DNA of 64,000 nucleotides from Suilimivivens sp963618065 (lineage in GTDB: Bacteria > Bacillota > Clostridia > Lachnospirales > Lachnospiraceae): contig CAVERH010000009.1 in NCBI GenBank assembly GCA_963618065.1, positions 6,301-70,300 of the forward strand. Direction: 5' to 3'. A model generated the notes under the pieces. The model made no database searches and was not told the origin of the DNA. It worked only from the letters and a program-made list of their open reading frames with translations. How positions within the stretch are numbered: position 1 is the first letter of the stretch; each line of letters opens with the position of its first letter. Below, one piece after another: positions 26,933 to 36,117 of the stretch. The position numbers and the translations under genes are program-made.

Positions 26933-28414
26933 ATGTTTGTATGTAAAGATTTACTTAAGGGACTTGGCTATGAATGTGTAGCAGGTCAGGATACCACAGA
27001 GGTTACGGAGGTCGTGATTGACTCCAGAAAGATTACAAAGGGATGTCTGTTTATCTGTATCCGTGGATATAAGACGGACGGACACGATTTTGCCATAGAG
27101 GCTATCCAGAAGGGGGTCGGTGTGCTTGTCGTGCAGAAGGATATTGTCCTGCCGGAAGGGTACGAGGCCACCATTATCAAAGTAAAAGATACCCGTTATG
27201 CGATGGCGTTTATTTCAGCAGCTTATTTCGGGCACCCGGCAGACCGCCTGAAGGTGATCGGAATTACCGGAACCAAGGGGAAGACCACGACAACCTATTT
27301 AATTAAGTCTATTTTAGAGCAGTCCGGCTATAAGGTAGGGCTGATCGGAACGATTGAGACAATTATCGGTGACGAGCATATTAAGGCCAACAACACCACA
27401 CCGGAATCCTTCCTGTTACAGGAGTATTTCGCAAGAATGGAAAAGGCAGGCTGTGAGATTGTCGTTATGGAGGTAGCGTCCCAGGGACTGAAATTACATA
27501 GAACACAGGGCTTTACCTTCGAGCTTGGCATTTTTACCAATTTAGAGCCGGATCATATCGGACCGAATGAGCATGCGGACTTTGCGGAGTACCGGATGTG
27601 CAAGGGATTATTGTTTAAACAGTGCCGTCATGGAATTGTAAATAAAGACGATGAAAATCTGGAAGAATTATTAAAGGGACATACCTGTACGATTGAAACC
27701 TATGGCTTTGACAAAACCGCAGACTTGTATGCGGAAGACTTAGAGCTTGTGAAAAAGCCCGGAGAGCTTGGGATTGATTTTATGGTAAAAAGCAATGTAA
27801 AGGAAGCACCGGCAGATTTCCGTGTGGAGGTTCCGACTCCCGGACGGTTCAGCGTTTACAATGCCTTAACGGCGATTGCCGTCTGCCGTCATTTCAAGGT
27901 ATCCGTACCGCAGATCCAGAAAGCACTGCTTTCTGCACATGTGCGCGGACGAATTGAGATGGTTCCGGTATCTCCCGATTTTACCCTGCTCATTGACTAT
28001 GCGCACAATGCCATGAGCTTAAAGAGCATTCTGACGACCTTACGGGAATATGAGCCGAAGCGGTTAGTATGCCTGTTTGGCTGCGGAGGAAACCGTTCCA
28101 AGCTCCGTCGTTATGAGATGGGCGAAGTGAGCGGCAAGCTTGCCGATCTGACCATTATTACATCGGATAATCCGAGAGATGAAGAACCGCAGGATATTAT
28201 CGACGACATCAAGACCGGTATGGCGAAAACCAACGGAAAGTATGTGGAAATCTGCGACCGGAAGGAAGCCATTGCCTATGCGATCCATCATGGGAAGCCC
28301 GGAGACATCATCGTGCTTGCCGGCAAGGGGCATGAGGATTATCAGGAAATCAAGGGCGTGAAGTACCCCATGGATGAACGGGATCTGATCGAAGATATCC
28401 TTGCAGGAAAATAG
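26933..28414 (+). CDS. murE: UDP-MurNAc-L-Ala-D-Glu:meso-diaminopimelate ligase
   Basis: 493 residues, the normal MurE length. ATP site 'GITGTKGKTTTTYL' (~110-122), central-domain 'TNLEPDHIGPNEH', 'LIDYAHNAMSL', and 'DNPRDEEP' at about 412-419. The DNPR motif is the one that selects meso-diaminopimelate rather than lysine, so the peptidoglycan should be the A1-gamma DAP type. ATG 26933 follows GGAGGTGTGT; an in-frame upstream extension contains the promoter and is not coding. It lies outside the dcw cluster and heads a run with priA, def and fmt. Confidence 0.93.
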   Translation: MFVCKDLLKGLGYECVAGQDTTEVTEVVIDSRKITKGCLFICIRGYKTDGHDFAIEAIQKGVGVLVVQKDIVLPEGYEATIIKVKDTRYAMAFISAAYFGHPADRLKVIGITGTKGKTTTTYLIKSILEQSGYKVGLIGTIETIIGDEHIKANNTTPESFLLQEYFARMEKAGCEIVVMEVASQGLKLHRTQGFTFELGIFTNLEPDHIGPNEHADFAEYRMCKGLLFKQCRHGIVNKDDENLEELLKGHTCTIETYGFDKTADLYAEDLELVKKPGELGIDFMVKSNVKEAPADFRVEVPTPGRFSVYNALTAIAVCRHFKVSVPQIQKALLSAHVRGRIEMVPVSPDFTLLIDYAHNAMSLKSILTTLREYEPKRLVCLFGCGGNRSKLRRYEMGEVSGKLADLTIITSDNPRDEEPQDIIDDIKTGMAKTNGKYVEICDRKEAIAYAIHHGKPGDIIVLAGKGHEDYQEIKGVKYPMDERDLIEDILAGK

Positions 28415-28461
28415 AGTGTAATGATTTTACATTGTATCTGTGAAGGTGATGAACCGTTATA

Positions 28462-30696
28462 ATGAAGCATACAGAACAGGAACGAAATATGAATCATGGA
28501 ACCTATGCAAATGTCATTATTGACATTTCCCATGAAAAAGTAGACAGACCGTTTCAGTACCGGATCCCGGACTCCTTGAAGGAGAAGCTGGCCGTTGGAA
28601 TGTGCGTACAGATTCCTTTCGGCACAGGCAACCGGAAGAGAAAGGGATACGTGATTGAAATTACCGATAAAAATGACTACCCGGAAGAGCGGATCAAGGA
28701 AATTGACGGAATCATTACCGATAATCTTCCGGCTGAAGCAGATGCCGTCCGGCTGGCAGCCTGGATGAGGCAGACCTATGGCTCAACCATGATTGCTGCA
28801 CTCAAAACGGTGCTTCCGGTAAAGCGTGCCGTGAAGGCAGTCGAAAAGAAAAAGCTCCGGTGCGCTTTGTCAGCAGAAGAACTCACCTCTCTCCTTGGGG
28901 AGTGTATGCGGAAGCATCAGAATGCGAAAGTGCGGGTATTGCAGGAGCTTCTTACCGAAGAAGAGCTTCCCTATGAGCTGGTAACCGGAAAGCTGCATGT
29001 ATCGGCAGCAACCTTAAACAGTCTGGTGAATCAGGGAGCCATTACGATCGAGAGCAAAAGCTGTTACCGCAATCCGGTGAGCCTTACGGTCACCGCAGAA
29101 AACGGACCGGAGCTTTCCGAAGAACAACAGTATATCAAAGAGCAGATTCTTTCCGATTATGATGAAAATATCCGGAAGACATATCTCATCCACGGAATTA
29201 CAGGAAGTGGCAAGACACTGGTTTATTTAGCCCTGATTGAGGAAATGATAAAGAGGGGAAAACAGTGTATCGTACTGATTCCGGAGATCGCCCTGACGTA
29301 TCAGACATTACTGCGGTTCTACAAACGCTTCGGAGACCGCGTGTCGGTGATGAATTCCTCCCTTTCCCAGGGAGAACGCTTCGACCAGTGCGAACGGGCA
29401 AGAAAGGGCGAAATTGATGTGATGATCGGGCCAAGATCGGCGCTTTTCGTGCCTTTCCCCAATCTTGGCATGATTGTGGTTGATGAGGAGCATGAGGGGA
29501 GCTACATCAGTGAAAATGCCCCACGCTACCATGCAAGAGAAACCGCAGAGTATCTTGCCTCCTTAAAGAAAGCATCCCTGGTGCTGGGGTCAGCGACCCC
29601 GTCACTGGAGGCTTATTATAAAGCAAAAAAGGGTGAATACCGGTTATTCACCATGAAAAACAGAAAAAACGGCGGAGAGCTTGCCAATGTCCGGATTGTG
29701 GATCTGCGGCAGGAGCTTCGGAAGGGAAATCGTTCCATTTTCAGCAGCGAACTACAGGAACTGATCCGTGACCGGTTGGAGAAAAAGCAGCAGATCATGC
29801 TGTTTTTAAACCGTCGTGGGTATGCAGGCTTTGTGTCGTGCCGTTCCTGCGGCTATGTGATGAAGTGTCCGCACTGCGACGTGTCCCTGTCCCAGCATAT
29901 CGGAGGGAAAATGGTGTGCCACTACTGCGGGTATGAAACCGTCCAGCCAAAACGCTGCCCAAGTTGCGGCTCCAATTATATCCTTGGCTTCAAGGCAGGA
30001 ACCCAGCAGATCGAGAGACAGTTATATGAGCTGTTCCCGGAAATCCGGGTACTGCGTATGGACGGTGACACCACGAAGCAGAAGGGAAGCTTTGAGAAGC
30101 TCCTGTCCGCTTTTTCGGAAGGGGAAGCGGACGTGCTTTTGGGAACCCAGATGATTGTCAAGGGACATGATTTCCCGAATGTGACCCTGGTCGGGGTGCT
30201 TGCGGCAGACCTTTCGTTAAATGACAGCGACTACCGTGCCGGGGAAAAGACCTTTCAGCTTCTGACCCAGGCCGAAGGGCGCGCCGGGAGAGGAACACTT
30301 CCGGGAGAGGCGGTGATCCAGACTTACTGTCCGGAGCATTACAGCATTCAGCAGGCAGCGAGGCAGGACTACGAAGCCTTTTATGAGGAAGAGATCATGT
30401 ACCGGGAGCTGCTTGAATATCCTCCGGTTGGTCATATGCTGACGATACTTGTGGTTTCCAAGGATGAAAAACGCTGCAAGGGACTGGCCGTACGGCTTGC
30501 GAAGGAAGCAGGAGCCTATGTCCATGTGATCGGACCGACCCCCGCAGCCGTATCGAAGGTCAAGGACTATTACCGCTATATGATTTACTTAAAATCCCTG
30601 AAGGAGGAGCCGATCCGGCAGGCGAAGGAGCGGCTGGAGGCTCTTTTAAACGGGTTTGAATTAAAGACAGAAAACGTTATTTTTGACTACGAATAA
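28462..30696 (+). CDS. priA: Primosomal protein N' (replication restart helicase PriA)
   Basis: 744 residues. N-terminal DNA-binding domain ('ANVIIDISHEKVDRPFQYRIP'), Walker A 'GITGSGKTLVY', 'VVDEEHEGSY' (DEEH box), 'LGSATPSLE', and the helicase C half with 'TQMIVKGHDFPNV' and 'AEGRAGRG'. Eight zinc-ligand cysteines sit in 'CRSCG...CPHC...CHYCG...CPSC'. It reloads the replisome at stalled forks. ATG 28462 has AAGGTGAT 12 bp upstream; ATG 28489 is an alternative closer to the conserved core. Confidence 0.93.
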   Translation: MKHTEQERNMNHGTYANVIIDISHEKVDRPFQYRIPDSLKEKLAVGMCVQIPFGTGNRKRKGYVIEITDKNDYPEERIKEIDGIITDNLPAEADAVRLAAWMRQTYGSTMIAALKTVLPVKRAVKAVEKKKLRCALSAEELTSLLGECMRKHQNAKVRVLQELLTEEELPYELVTGKLHVSAATLNSLVNQGAITIESKSCYRNPVSLTVTAENGPELSEEQQYIKEQILSDYDENIRKTYLIHGITGSGKTLVYLALIEEMIKRGKQCIVLIPEIALTYQTLLRFYKRFGDRVSVMNSSLSQGERFDQCERARKGEIDVMIGPRSALFVPFPNLGMIVVDEEHEGSYISENAPRYHARETAEYLASLKKASLVLGSATPSLEAYYKAKKGEYRLFTMKNRKNGGELANVRIVDLRQELRKGNRSIFSSELQELIRDRLEKKQQIMLFLNRRGYAGFVSCRSCGYVMKCPHCDVSLSQHIGGKMVCHYCGYETVQPKRCPSCGSNYILGFKAGTQQIERQLYELFPEIRVLRMDGDTTKQKGSFEKLLSAFSEGEADVLLGTQMIVKGHDFPNVTLVGVLAADLSLNDSDYRAGEKTFQLLTQAEGRAGRGTLPGEAVIQTYCPEHYSIQQAARQDYEAFYEEEIMYRELLEYPPVGHMLTILVVSKDEKRCKGLAVRLAKEAGAYVHVIGPTPAAVSKVKDYYRYMIYLKSLKEEPIRQAKERLEALLNGFELKTENVIFDYE

Positions 30697-30714
30697 CAGG
30701 AAAGGAGCCTTGAA

Positions 30715-31191
30715 ATGGCAATCAGAAACGTAAGAAAAATTGGAGATCCGGTTTTAAATAAGGTATGTAAGGAGGTCAGGGAGGTCAATGACCGTACCCG
30801 GGAGCTGATTGATGATATGTTTGATACCATGTATGAAGCAGACGGTGTGGGACTTGCGGCGCCGCAGGTTGGAATTCTGAAACGAATTGTCGTGATCGAT
30901 GTAACAGGGGAAGATCCGATTCTCCTTATTAATCCGGTGATATTAAGTACCGACGGAGAGCAGACCGGTTACGAAGGCTGCTTAAGTGTTCCGGGCAAGA
31001 CCGGAATGGTGACCCGTCCGAATCATGTAAAGGTAAAGGCTTATAACATGGACATGGAAGAGTTTACCTTAGAAGGGGAGGAGCTATTGGCGCGTGCAAT
31101 CTGTCATGAGCTTGACCATCTCGATGGAAAGCTTTATGTGGACTGTGTGGAAGGAAAACTGATGAATACCGAGGATCTTGTCGAGGAGTAG
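30715..31191 (+). CDS. def: Peptide deformylase
   Basis: 158 residues with the three metal-site motifs GVGLAAPQVG, EGCLSVPG and HELDHLDG. It removes the formyl group from nascent proteins. It starts 18 bp after priA with GAAAGGAGCC and is followed 14 bp later by fmt, the enzyme that adds the formyl group to initiator tRNA. Confidence 0.95.
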   Translation: MAIRNVRKIGDPVLNKVCKEVREVNDRTRELIDDMFDTMYEADGVGLAAPQVGILKRIVVIDVTGEDPILLINPVILSTDGEQTGYEGCLSVPGKTGMVTRPNHVKVKAYNMDMEEFTLEGEELLARAICHELDHLDGKLYVDCVEGKLMNTEDLVEE

Positions 31192-31205
31192 GAAGGAGAG
31201 ATGGG

Positions 31206-32138
31206 ATGAAGATTGTATATATGGGAACACCGGACTTTGCGGTGGCTCCATTAAGAGCCGTAATGGAAGCCGGACATACGGTTACGGCGGTGGTGACACA
31301 GCCGGATAAGCAAAAGGGCCGTGGCAAGGAGGTCTCCATGACGCCGGTGAAGGAATGTGCGCTTTCCTATGGTATTCCGGTGCTGCAGCCGGTGAAGCTC
31401 AAGGCACCGGAGGCAGTGGAGGAGCTTAGGAAATACGAAGCCGATATTTTTGTCGTTGTGGCATTCGGGCAGCTCCTGTCCGAGGAAATTTTAAATATGC
31501 CGAGGTTTGGATGTATCAATCTCCATGCTTCCCTGCTCCCGAAATACCGTGGTGCGGCACCGATCCAGTGGGCAATTTTAAATGGAGATAAGGAGACCGG
31601 AGTCACCATCCAGCAGATGGAAAAGGGACTGGATACCGGAGATATGTTAAGCCGTGTGGTCGTTCCGATTACGGCAAAGGAAACTGGGGAAAGCCTGCAT
31701 GACAAGCTGATGGAGGCGGGAGCAAAGCTGCTCGCAGAGACGCTTCCATTGATTGAAGCAGGAAAGCTTACGCCTGAAAAGCAGGACGAAAGCCTTGCAG
31801 ACTTTTATGCAACGAAGCTGGATAAGGCGATGGGACATATCGACTGGACGAAGCCGGCCGAAGTGATTGAACGGTTTATACGGGGCCTTAATTCCTGGCC
31901 GAGCGCGTACACCTATTATAAAGGAAAGACCTTGAAGATCTGGGCTGCCGATGTGATTGAAGGAAAGGAAGGGGCCGTTCCGGGAAGCGTGATCCGGACC
32001 GGAAAAGAGTTTTTTGATGTGGCCTGTGGCGAAGGCGCACTCCGGGTTCTGACCGTACAGCTGGAAGGAAAGAAGAAAATGTCAGTAAAAGACTTCCTGT
32101 TAGGCTATGATGTCCGGGAAGAGCAGTTTGATCAATAA
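31206..32138 (+). CDS. fmt: Methionyl-tRNA formyltransferase
   Basis: 310 residues. 'IVYMGTPDFAV', the catalytic 'NLHASLLPKYRGAAPIQWAI' (Asn, His) and 'TGVTIQQMEKGLDTGDML' identify the formyltransferase domain; the C-terminal ~100 residues are the tRNA-binding domain. It formylates Met-tRNAfMet with 10-formyl-THF. Tight spacing to def and the next gene indicates one operon. Confidence 0.95.
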   Translation: MKIVYMGTPDFAVAPLRAVMEAGHTVTAVVTQPDKQKGRGKEVSMTPVKECALSYGIPVLQPVKLKAPEAVEELRKYEADIFVVVAFGQLLSEEILNMPRFGCINLHASLLPKYRGAAPIQWAILNGDKETGVTIQQMEKGLDTGDMLSRVVVPITAKETGESLHDKLMEAGAKLLAETLPLIEAGKLTPEKQDESLADFYATKLDKAMGHIDWTKPAEVIERFIRGLNSWPSAYTYYKGKTLKIWAADVIEGKEGAVPGSVIRTGKEFFDVACGEGALRVLTVQLEGKKKMSVKDFLLGYDVREEQFDQ

Positions 32139-32152
32139 AGGAGGAAGAAACG

Positions 32153-32869
32153 ATGTATTACGGATATGATCCAACCTATATTTTAGTAATCATTGGGGCA
32201 ATCCTTTCCATGATTGCCAGCAGCTTTGTAAAGAGTACCTACAGCCAATATTCACGAGTGCAGAGCCGGACCGGAATGACGGGTGCACAGGCAGCACAAC
32301 GGATTTTACAGATGTCCGGAATCAATGATGTGCGCATTGAGCATGTGTCCGGACAGCTTACCGACCATTATGATCCGTCGAAAAAGGTGGTCCGCTTATC
32401 GGACAGTGTATATGGAAGCACCTCCGTTGCGGCAATCGGCGTAGCAGCGCATGAATGCGGACATGTGGTACAGCATCACAAGGGCTATCTTCCGATGAAG
32501 CTCCGTACCCTCCTGGTACCGGCAGCGAATTTAGGCTCCAGACTTGGACTTCCGATTGTCATTCTGGGGTTGATTTTAGGGCTGAATTTCCGTCTTCCAA
32601 GTGGAAATTACTTTTCACTTGCACAGGTTGGTGTGTATATTTTTATTTTTGCTGTACTGTTTCAGATTGTGACACTGCCCGTCGAATTTAATGCTTCAAG
32701 TCGTGCCCTGCATATGCTGCGGGATTACGGAATGCTTGCACAGGATGAGGTATCCCAGAGCGGAAAGGTGTTAAAGGCCGCCGCCATGACCTATGTGGCA
32801 GCAGCCGCCGCCTCGATTTTACAGCTTCTTCGTCTGATTATGCTGACGGGACGAAGAAGACGGGATTAG
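32153..32869 (+). CDS. YugP-type membrane zinc metallopeptidase
   Basis: 238 residues. An N-terminal membrane helix, then the zinc motif HECGH at residues 100-104 ('AAHECGHVVQHH'), followed by two or three hydrophobic helices and 'VEFNASSRALHML', typical of the YugP/Zn_peptidase_2 family. Physiological substrates are unknown. Its position between fmt and rsmB is common in Clostridia. Confidence 0.88.
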   Translation: MYYGYDPTYILVIIGAILSMIASSFVKSTYSQYSRVQSRTGMTGAQAAQRILQMSGINDVRIEHVSGQLTDHYDPSKKVVRLSDSVYGSTSVAAIGVAAHECGHVVQHHKGYLPMKLRTLLVPAANLGSRLGLPIVILGLILGLNFRLPSGNYFSLAQVGVYIFIFAVLFQIVTLPVEFNASSRALHMLRDYGMLAQDEVSQSGKVLKAAAMTYVAAAAASILQLLRLIMLTGRRRRD

Positions 32870-32885
32870 CACAGGAGATACGAAG

Positions 32886-34226
32886 TTGAATGAACGCGAA
32901 CTGATTCTGGAGATGCTGATGGAAATTCTGGAAAAGGGAGCCTATTCCCATCTGGTGATCCGGAATGTCCTGAATAAATATGATTACTTAAAGCAGTCCT
33001 CGAAGGCCTTTATCAAACGGGTGACGGAGGGCACGATTGAAAAACAGATTACGATCGATTATGTATTAAACCGCTATTCCAAGACACCGGTTTCCAAAAT
33101 GAAACCGCTGATCCGCAACCTTTTACGACTTAGTGTGTACCAGCTATTGTTTATGGACTCGGTTCCGGACAGTGCGGTGTGCAATGAGGCGGTGAAGCTT
33201 GCCGGAAAGAGGGGCTTCCGTAACCTGCAGGGCTTTGTAAACGGAGTGCTCCGCAACATTGCAAGGACGAAGGAGCAGATTGCTTATCCGGATGAAACAG
33301 ATCCGGTGAAATATTATTCTGTGCGTTATTCCATGCCGGAATGGCTGGTAACTTTGTTTCTTGAAGAACGTGGAGCGGAAGTCACGAACCAGATCTTCGA
33401 GGAGATGCAGAAGGTACATCCGGTGGTGCTGCGGTACTGCGGATTGGAAGCTGAAAAAGAGAACTGGAAGCAGAGCGTTAAAGCACAGCAGATTACCCTG
33501 CGGCCGCATCCATATCTTTCCTATGCCTATCTGATCGAGGGTGGGGAGAGTGTACAGAGCATCCCGGGCTATGCAAAGGGGCTTTTCACGGTGCAGGATG
33601 TGAGCAGTATGCTGGTCACCGAGGCGGCGGGATTACGCGGGGACGAGCTGTTACTGGATGTCTGTGCGGCACCCGGAGGAAAAAGCCTGCATGCGGCAGG
33701 ACGTTTAAAAGAGGGAAATGTGATTTCAAGGGATCTTACCGACAGTAAGGTTGCTTTGATTGAAGAAAACAGCAAGAGATGCAGCTGTCCGAATATCCGG
33801 ATCGAGGCTTTTGACGCTTCCAAACTGGATGAGAGCATGATCGGGAAGGCCGATGTGGTCTATGCGGATCTTCCCTGTTCAGGACTTGGTATTCTTGGGA
33901 AAAAGCGGGACATCCGTTACCGGATGAATCCGGAGCAGATGAAGGAGCTTGTGGAGCTTCAACAGAAGCTTCTGTCCGTTGTATGGCAGTATGTGAAGCC
34001 GGGCGGAACGCTTATGTACAGTACCTGTACGATTCACAGGGCAGAGAATGAACAGATGGTTCAGTGGTTTACACAGAATTTCCCCTTTGAGCGGCAGAGT
34101 ATGAAGGAGCATCTGCCGGAAGATTTAAGGGACAGTGAAGAGAACGGCATGCTGCAGCTCCTGCCGGGAATCCATCCGACCGATGGATTTTTCGTTGCGA
34201 AGCTGCGCAGGCTGCCATGCATATGA
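32886..34226 (+). CDS. rsmB: 16S rRNA (cytosine-967-C5)-methyltransferase
   Basis: 446 residues: an N-terminal NusB-like RNA-binding domain (~1-140) and a C-terminal SAM methyltransferase with 'VCAAPGGKSLHAA', 'DLPCSGLGILGKK' and the catalytic 'STCTIHRAENE' (nucleophile Cys in each of the last two motifs). The start is TTG 32886 with AGGAG upstream; the nearby ATG is out of frame. Confidence 0.92.
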   Translation: MNERELILEMLMEILEKGAYSHLVIRNVLNKYDYLKQSSKAFIKRVTEGTIEKQITIDYVLNRYSKTPVSKMKPLIRNLLRLSVYQLLFMDSVPDSAVCNEAVKLAGKRGFRNLQGFVNGVLRNIARTKEQIAYPDETDPVKYYSVRYSMPEWLVTLFLEERGAEVTNQIFEEMQKVHPVVLRYCGLEAEKENWKQSVKAQQITLRPHPYLSYAYLIEGGESVQSIPGYAKGLFTVQDVSSMLVTEAAGLRGDELLLDVCAAPGGKSLHAAGRLKEGNVISRDLTDSKVALIEENSKRCSCPNIRIEAFDASKLDESMIGKADVVYADLPCSGLGILGKKRDIRYRMNPEQMKELVELQQKLLSVVWQYVKPGGTLMYSTCTIHRAENEQMVQWFTQNFPFERQSMKEHLPEDLRDSEENGMLQLLPGIHPTDGFFVAKLRRLPCI

Positions 34227-34248
34227 GAAAAAGGAGTAACGGACCGGA

Positions 34249-35283
34249 ATGGATATCAAATCAATGACTCTGCCCGAATTGCAGGAGGAAATGGCGGCAA
34301 TCGGGGAAAAGAGCTTTCGGGCAAAACAACTATACGAATGGATCCATGTCAAGCTGGCACGCAGCTTTGATGAAATGACGAACCTGTCTGTGGCGTTGCG
34401 GGAAACGTGTAAGGAGAGGTATGAGCTTACCACCCTGCAGGTGGTACGGATGCAGGAGTCGAAGCTTGACGGCACACGGAAGTATCTGTTTGAATTAAAA
34501 GACGGAAACCTCGTGGAGAGCGTGTTCATGCGTTATAAGCATGGAAACAGCGTGTGCATTTCTTCCCAGGTGGGCTGTAAAATGGGATGCCGGTTCTGTG
34601 CCTCGACACTCGATGGCTGGGAACGGAATCTGACGCCTGCGGAGATGCTCGATCAGATCTATGCGATTACAAGAGACACGAAGGAGCGCGTTTCCAATGT
34701 GGTAGTCATGGGAACCGGGGAACCGCTCGATAATTATGAGAACCTGCTCCGGTTTATTACGTTGCTTACCGATGAGCACGGGCTTCATATCAGCCAGCGG
34801 AATGTGACGGTTTCGACCTGCGGACTGGTGCCGAAGATACAGGAACTGGCACAGGAAAAGCTGCAGATTACCCTGGCGCTTTCCCTTCATGCCACAACGG
34901 ATGAAAAGAGAAGGAAGCTGATGCCGATTGCAAACCGGTATTCCATTGCGCAGCTGATGGAGGCCTGTCAGAGCTACTTTGAACAGACCGGCAGAAGACT
35001 TACCTTTGAGTATTCCTTAGTGGGAGGAGTCAATGATACGCCGGAGGATGCAAGGGAGCTGTGTGCGCTGGTAAAGCCACTCAACTGTCATGTGAATCTG
35101 ATTCCGGTGAATCCGATCAAGGAACGGGATTATGTACAGTCGGAAACTAAAGCGATTCAGGCATTTAAGTGGAAGCTTGAAAAAAGCGGCATTCAGGTAA
35201 CGGTGCGCCGTGAGATGGGGAGAGACATCGACGGGGCCTGCGGACAGCTGCGAAGAAGAGTGATTGCCCGGAAACAAACCTGA
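34249..35283 (+). CDS. rlmN: Dual-specificity RNA methyltransferase RlmN
   Basis: 344 residues. Radical SAM motif at C110, C114, C117 (CKMGCRFC), 'MGTGEPLDNYENLL', and a late Cys in 'GACGQL' that serves as the methyl carrier/resolving residue in this family. It makes 2-methyladenosine at position 2503 of 23S rRNA and in some tRNAs. ATG 34249 follows AAGGAG. Confidence 0.95.
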   Translation: MDIKSMTLPELQEEMAAIGEKSFRAKQLYEWIHVKLARSFDEMTNLSVALRETCKERYELTTLQVVRMQESKLDGTRKYLFELKDGNLVESVFMRYKHGNSVCISSQVGCKMGCRFCASTLDGWERNLTPAEMLDQIYAITRDTKERVSNVVVMGTGEPLDNYENLLRFITLLTDEHGLHISQRNVTVSTCGLVPKIQELAQEKLQITLALSLHATTDEKRRKLMPIANRYSIAQLMEACQSYFEQTGRRLTFEYSLVGGVNDTPEDARELCALVKPLNCHVNLIPVNPIKERDYVQSETKAIQAFKWKLEKSGIQVTVRREMGRDIDGACGQLRRRVIARKQT

Positions 35284-35287
35284 CACG

Positions 35288-35316
35288 TTGCTTTTTTTCG
35301 ATCATCATGCTATGAT
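35288..35316 (+). promoter_or_regulatory. Promoter in front of prpC/prkC
   Basis: TTGCTT (35288-35293), 17 bp, TATGAT (35311-35316) preceded by TGC (extended -10). It would allow the phosphatase-kinase pair to be transcribed apart from rlmN. Confidence 0.65.
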
Positions 35317-35369
35317 ATAGAACGATTATGGAGTGATATGCCCTGCCGGGCAGTCAGTGGGAGGTAAAG

Positions 35370-36107
35370 GTGTTACAGGCTTTTTCAGTTACGGATATTG
35401 GAAAAAGACGACAACTAAATCAGGATTATGTGTTTGCACAGAATACTCCTTTGGGCAATCTGGCGAATCTGTTTCTGGTAGCAGATGGCATGGGAGGGCA
35501 TAATGCCGGTGATTATGCATCGCGATATGCAGTGGAAACTGTAGTCAGGGAAGTAAAGGGAAGCTTTGAAAAGAGTCCGGTACGGATTTTGGGTAAGGCA
35601 ATTAAAGTGGCAAATGACCAGATCCGCCGCAAGGCAGGCGAGGATGTGAGCCTATATGGGATGGGAACCACGATGGTGGCGGCAACCTGTATTGGGCATT
35701 ATCTTCAGGTGGCGAATGTGGGTGACAGCAGATTATATATCGTAAACGATGAAATACGGCAGATTACAAGGGATCATTCCCTGGTAGAAGAGATGGTACG
35801 AATGGGAGGCATGGACGAAAAAACCGCCAGAAACCATCCTGACAAAAATATTATTACGAGAGCCGTGGGAGCCAGGGCAGAAGTGGAGGTAGACTTCTTT
35901 AACGAGGAGCTGCGTCCGGGGGATCTGATTCTGATGTGTTCAGATGGTCTGACCAACATGCTGGAGGATGAAGAGATTCTAAAGATTATGAAGGGAGCCT
36001 ATACCATTAAGGAAAAGGCGCAGCGCCTGATTGACGGTGCGAATGAGCATGGTGGGAAAGACAACATTGCAGTAATAATAATTGATGCCTTTGCGAAGGA
36101 TATATAA
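35370..36107 (+). CDS. prpC: PP2C-family Ser/Thr phosphatase (PrpC/Stp)
   Basis: 245 residues with the metal-binding PP2C motifs 'DIGKRRQLNQD', 'VADGMGGHNAGD', 'MGTTMVAA', 'VGDSRLYI', 'MCSDGLTNML' and 'GGKDNIAVI'. It reverses phosphorylation by the kinase encoded 10 bp downstream, a standard pairing. The start is GTG 35370 behind GGGAGG. Confidence 0.93.
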   Translation: MLQAFSVTDIGKRRQLNQDYVFAQNTPLGNLANLFLVADGMGGHNAGDYASRYAVETVVREVKGSFEKSPVRILGKAIKVANDQIRRKAGEDVSLYGMGTTMVAATCIGHYLQVANVGDSRLYIVNDEIRQITRDHSLVEEMVRMGGMDEKTARNHPDKNIITRAVGARAEVEVDFFNEELRPGDLILMCSDGLTNMLEDEEILKIMKGAYTIKEKAQRLIDGANEHGGKDNIAVIIIDAFAKDI

Positions 36108-36117
36108 GAGGTAGAAG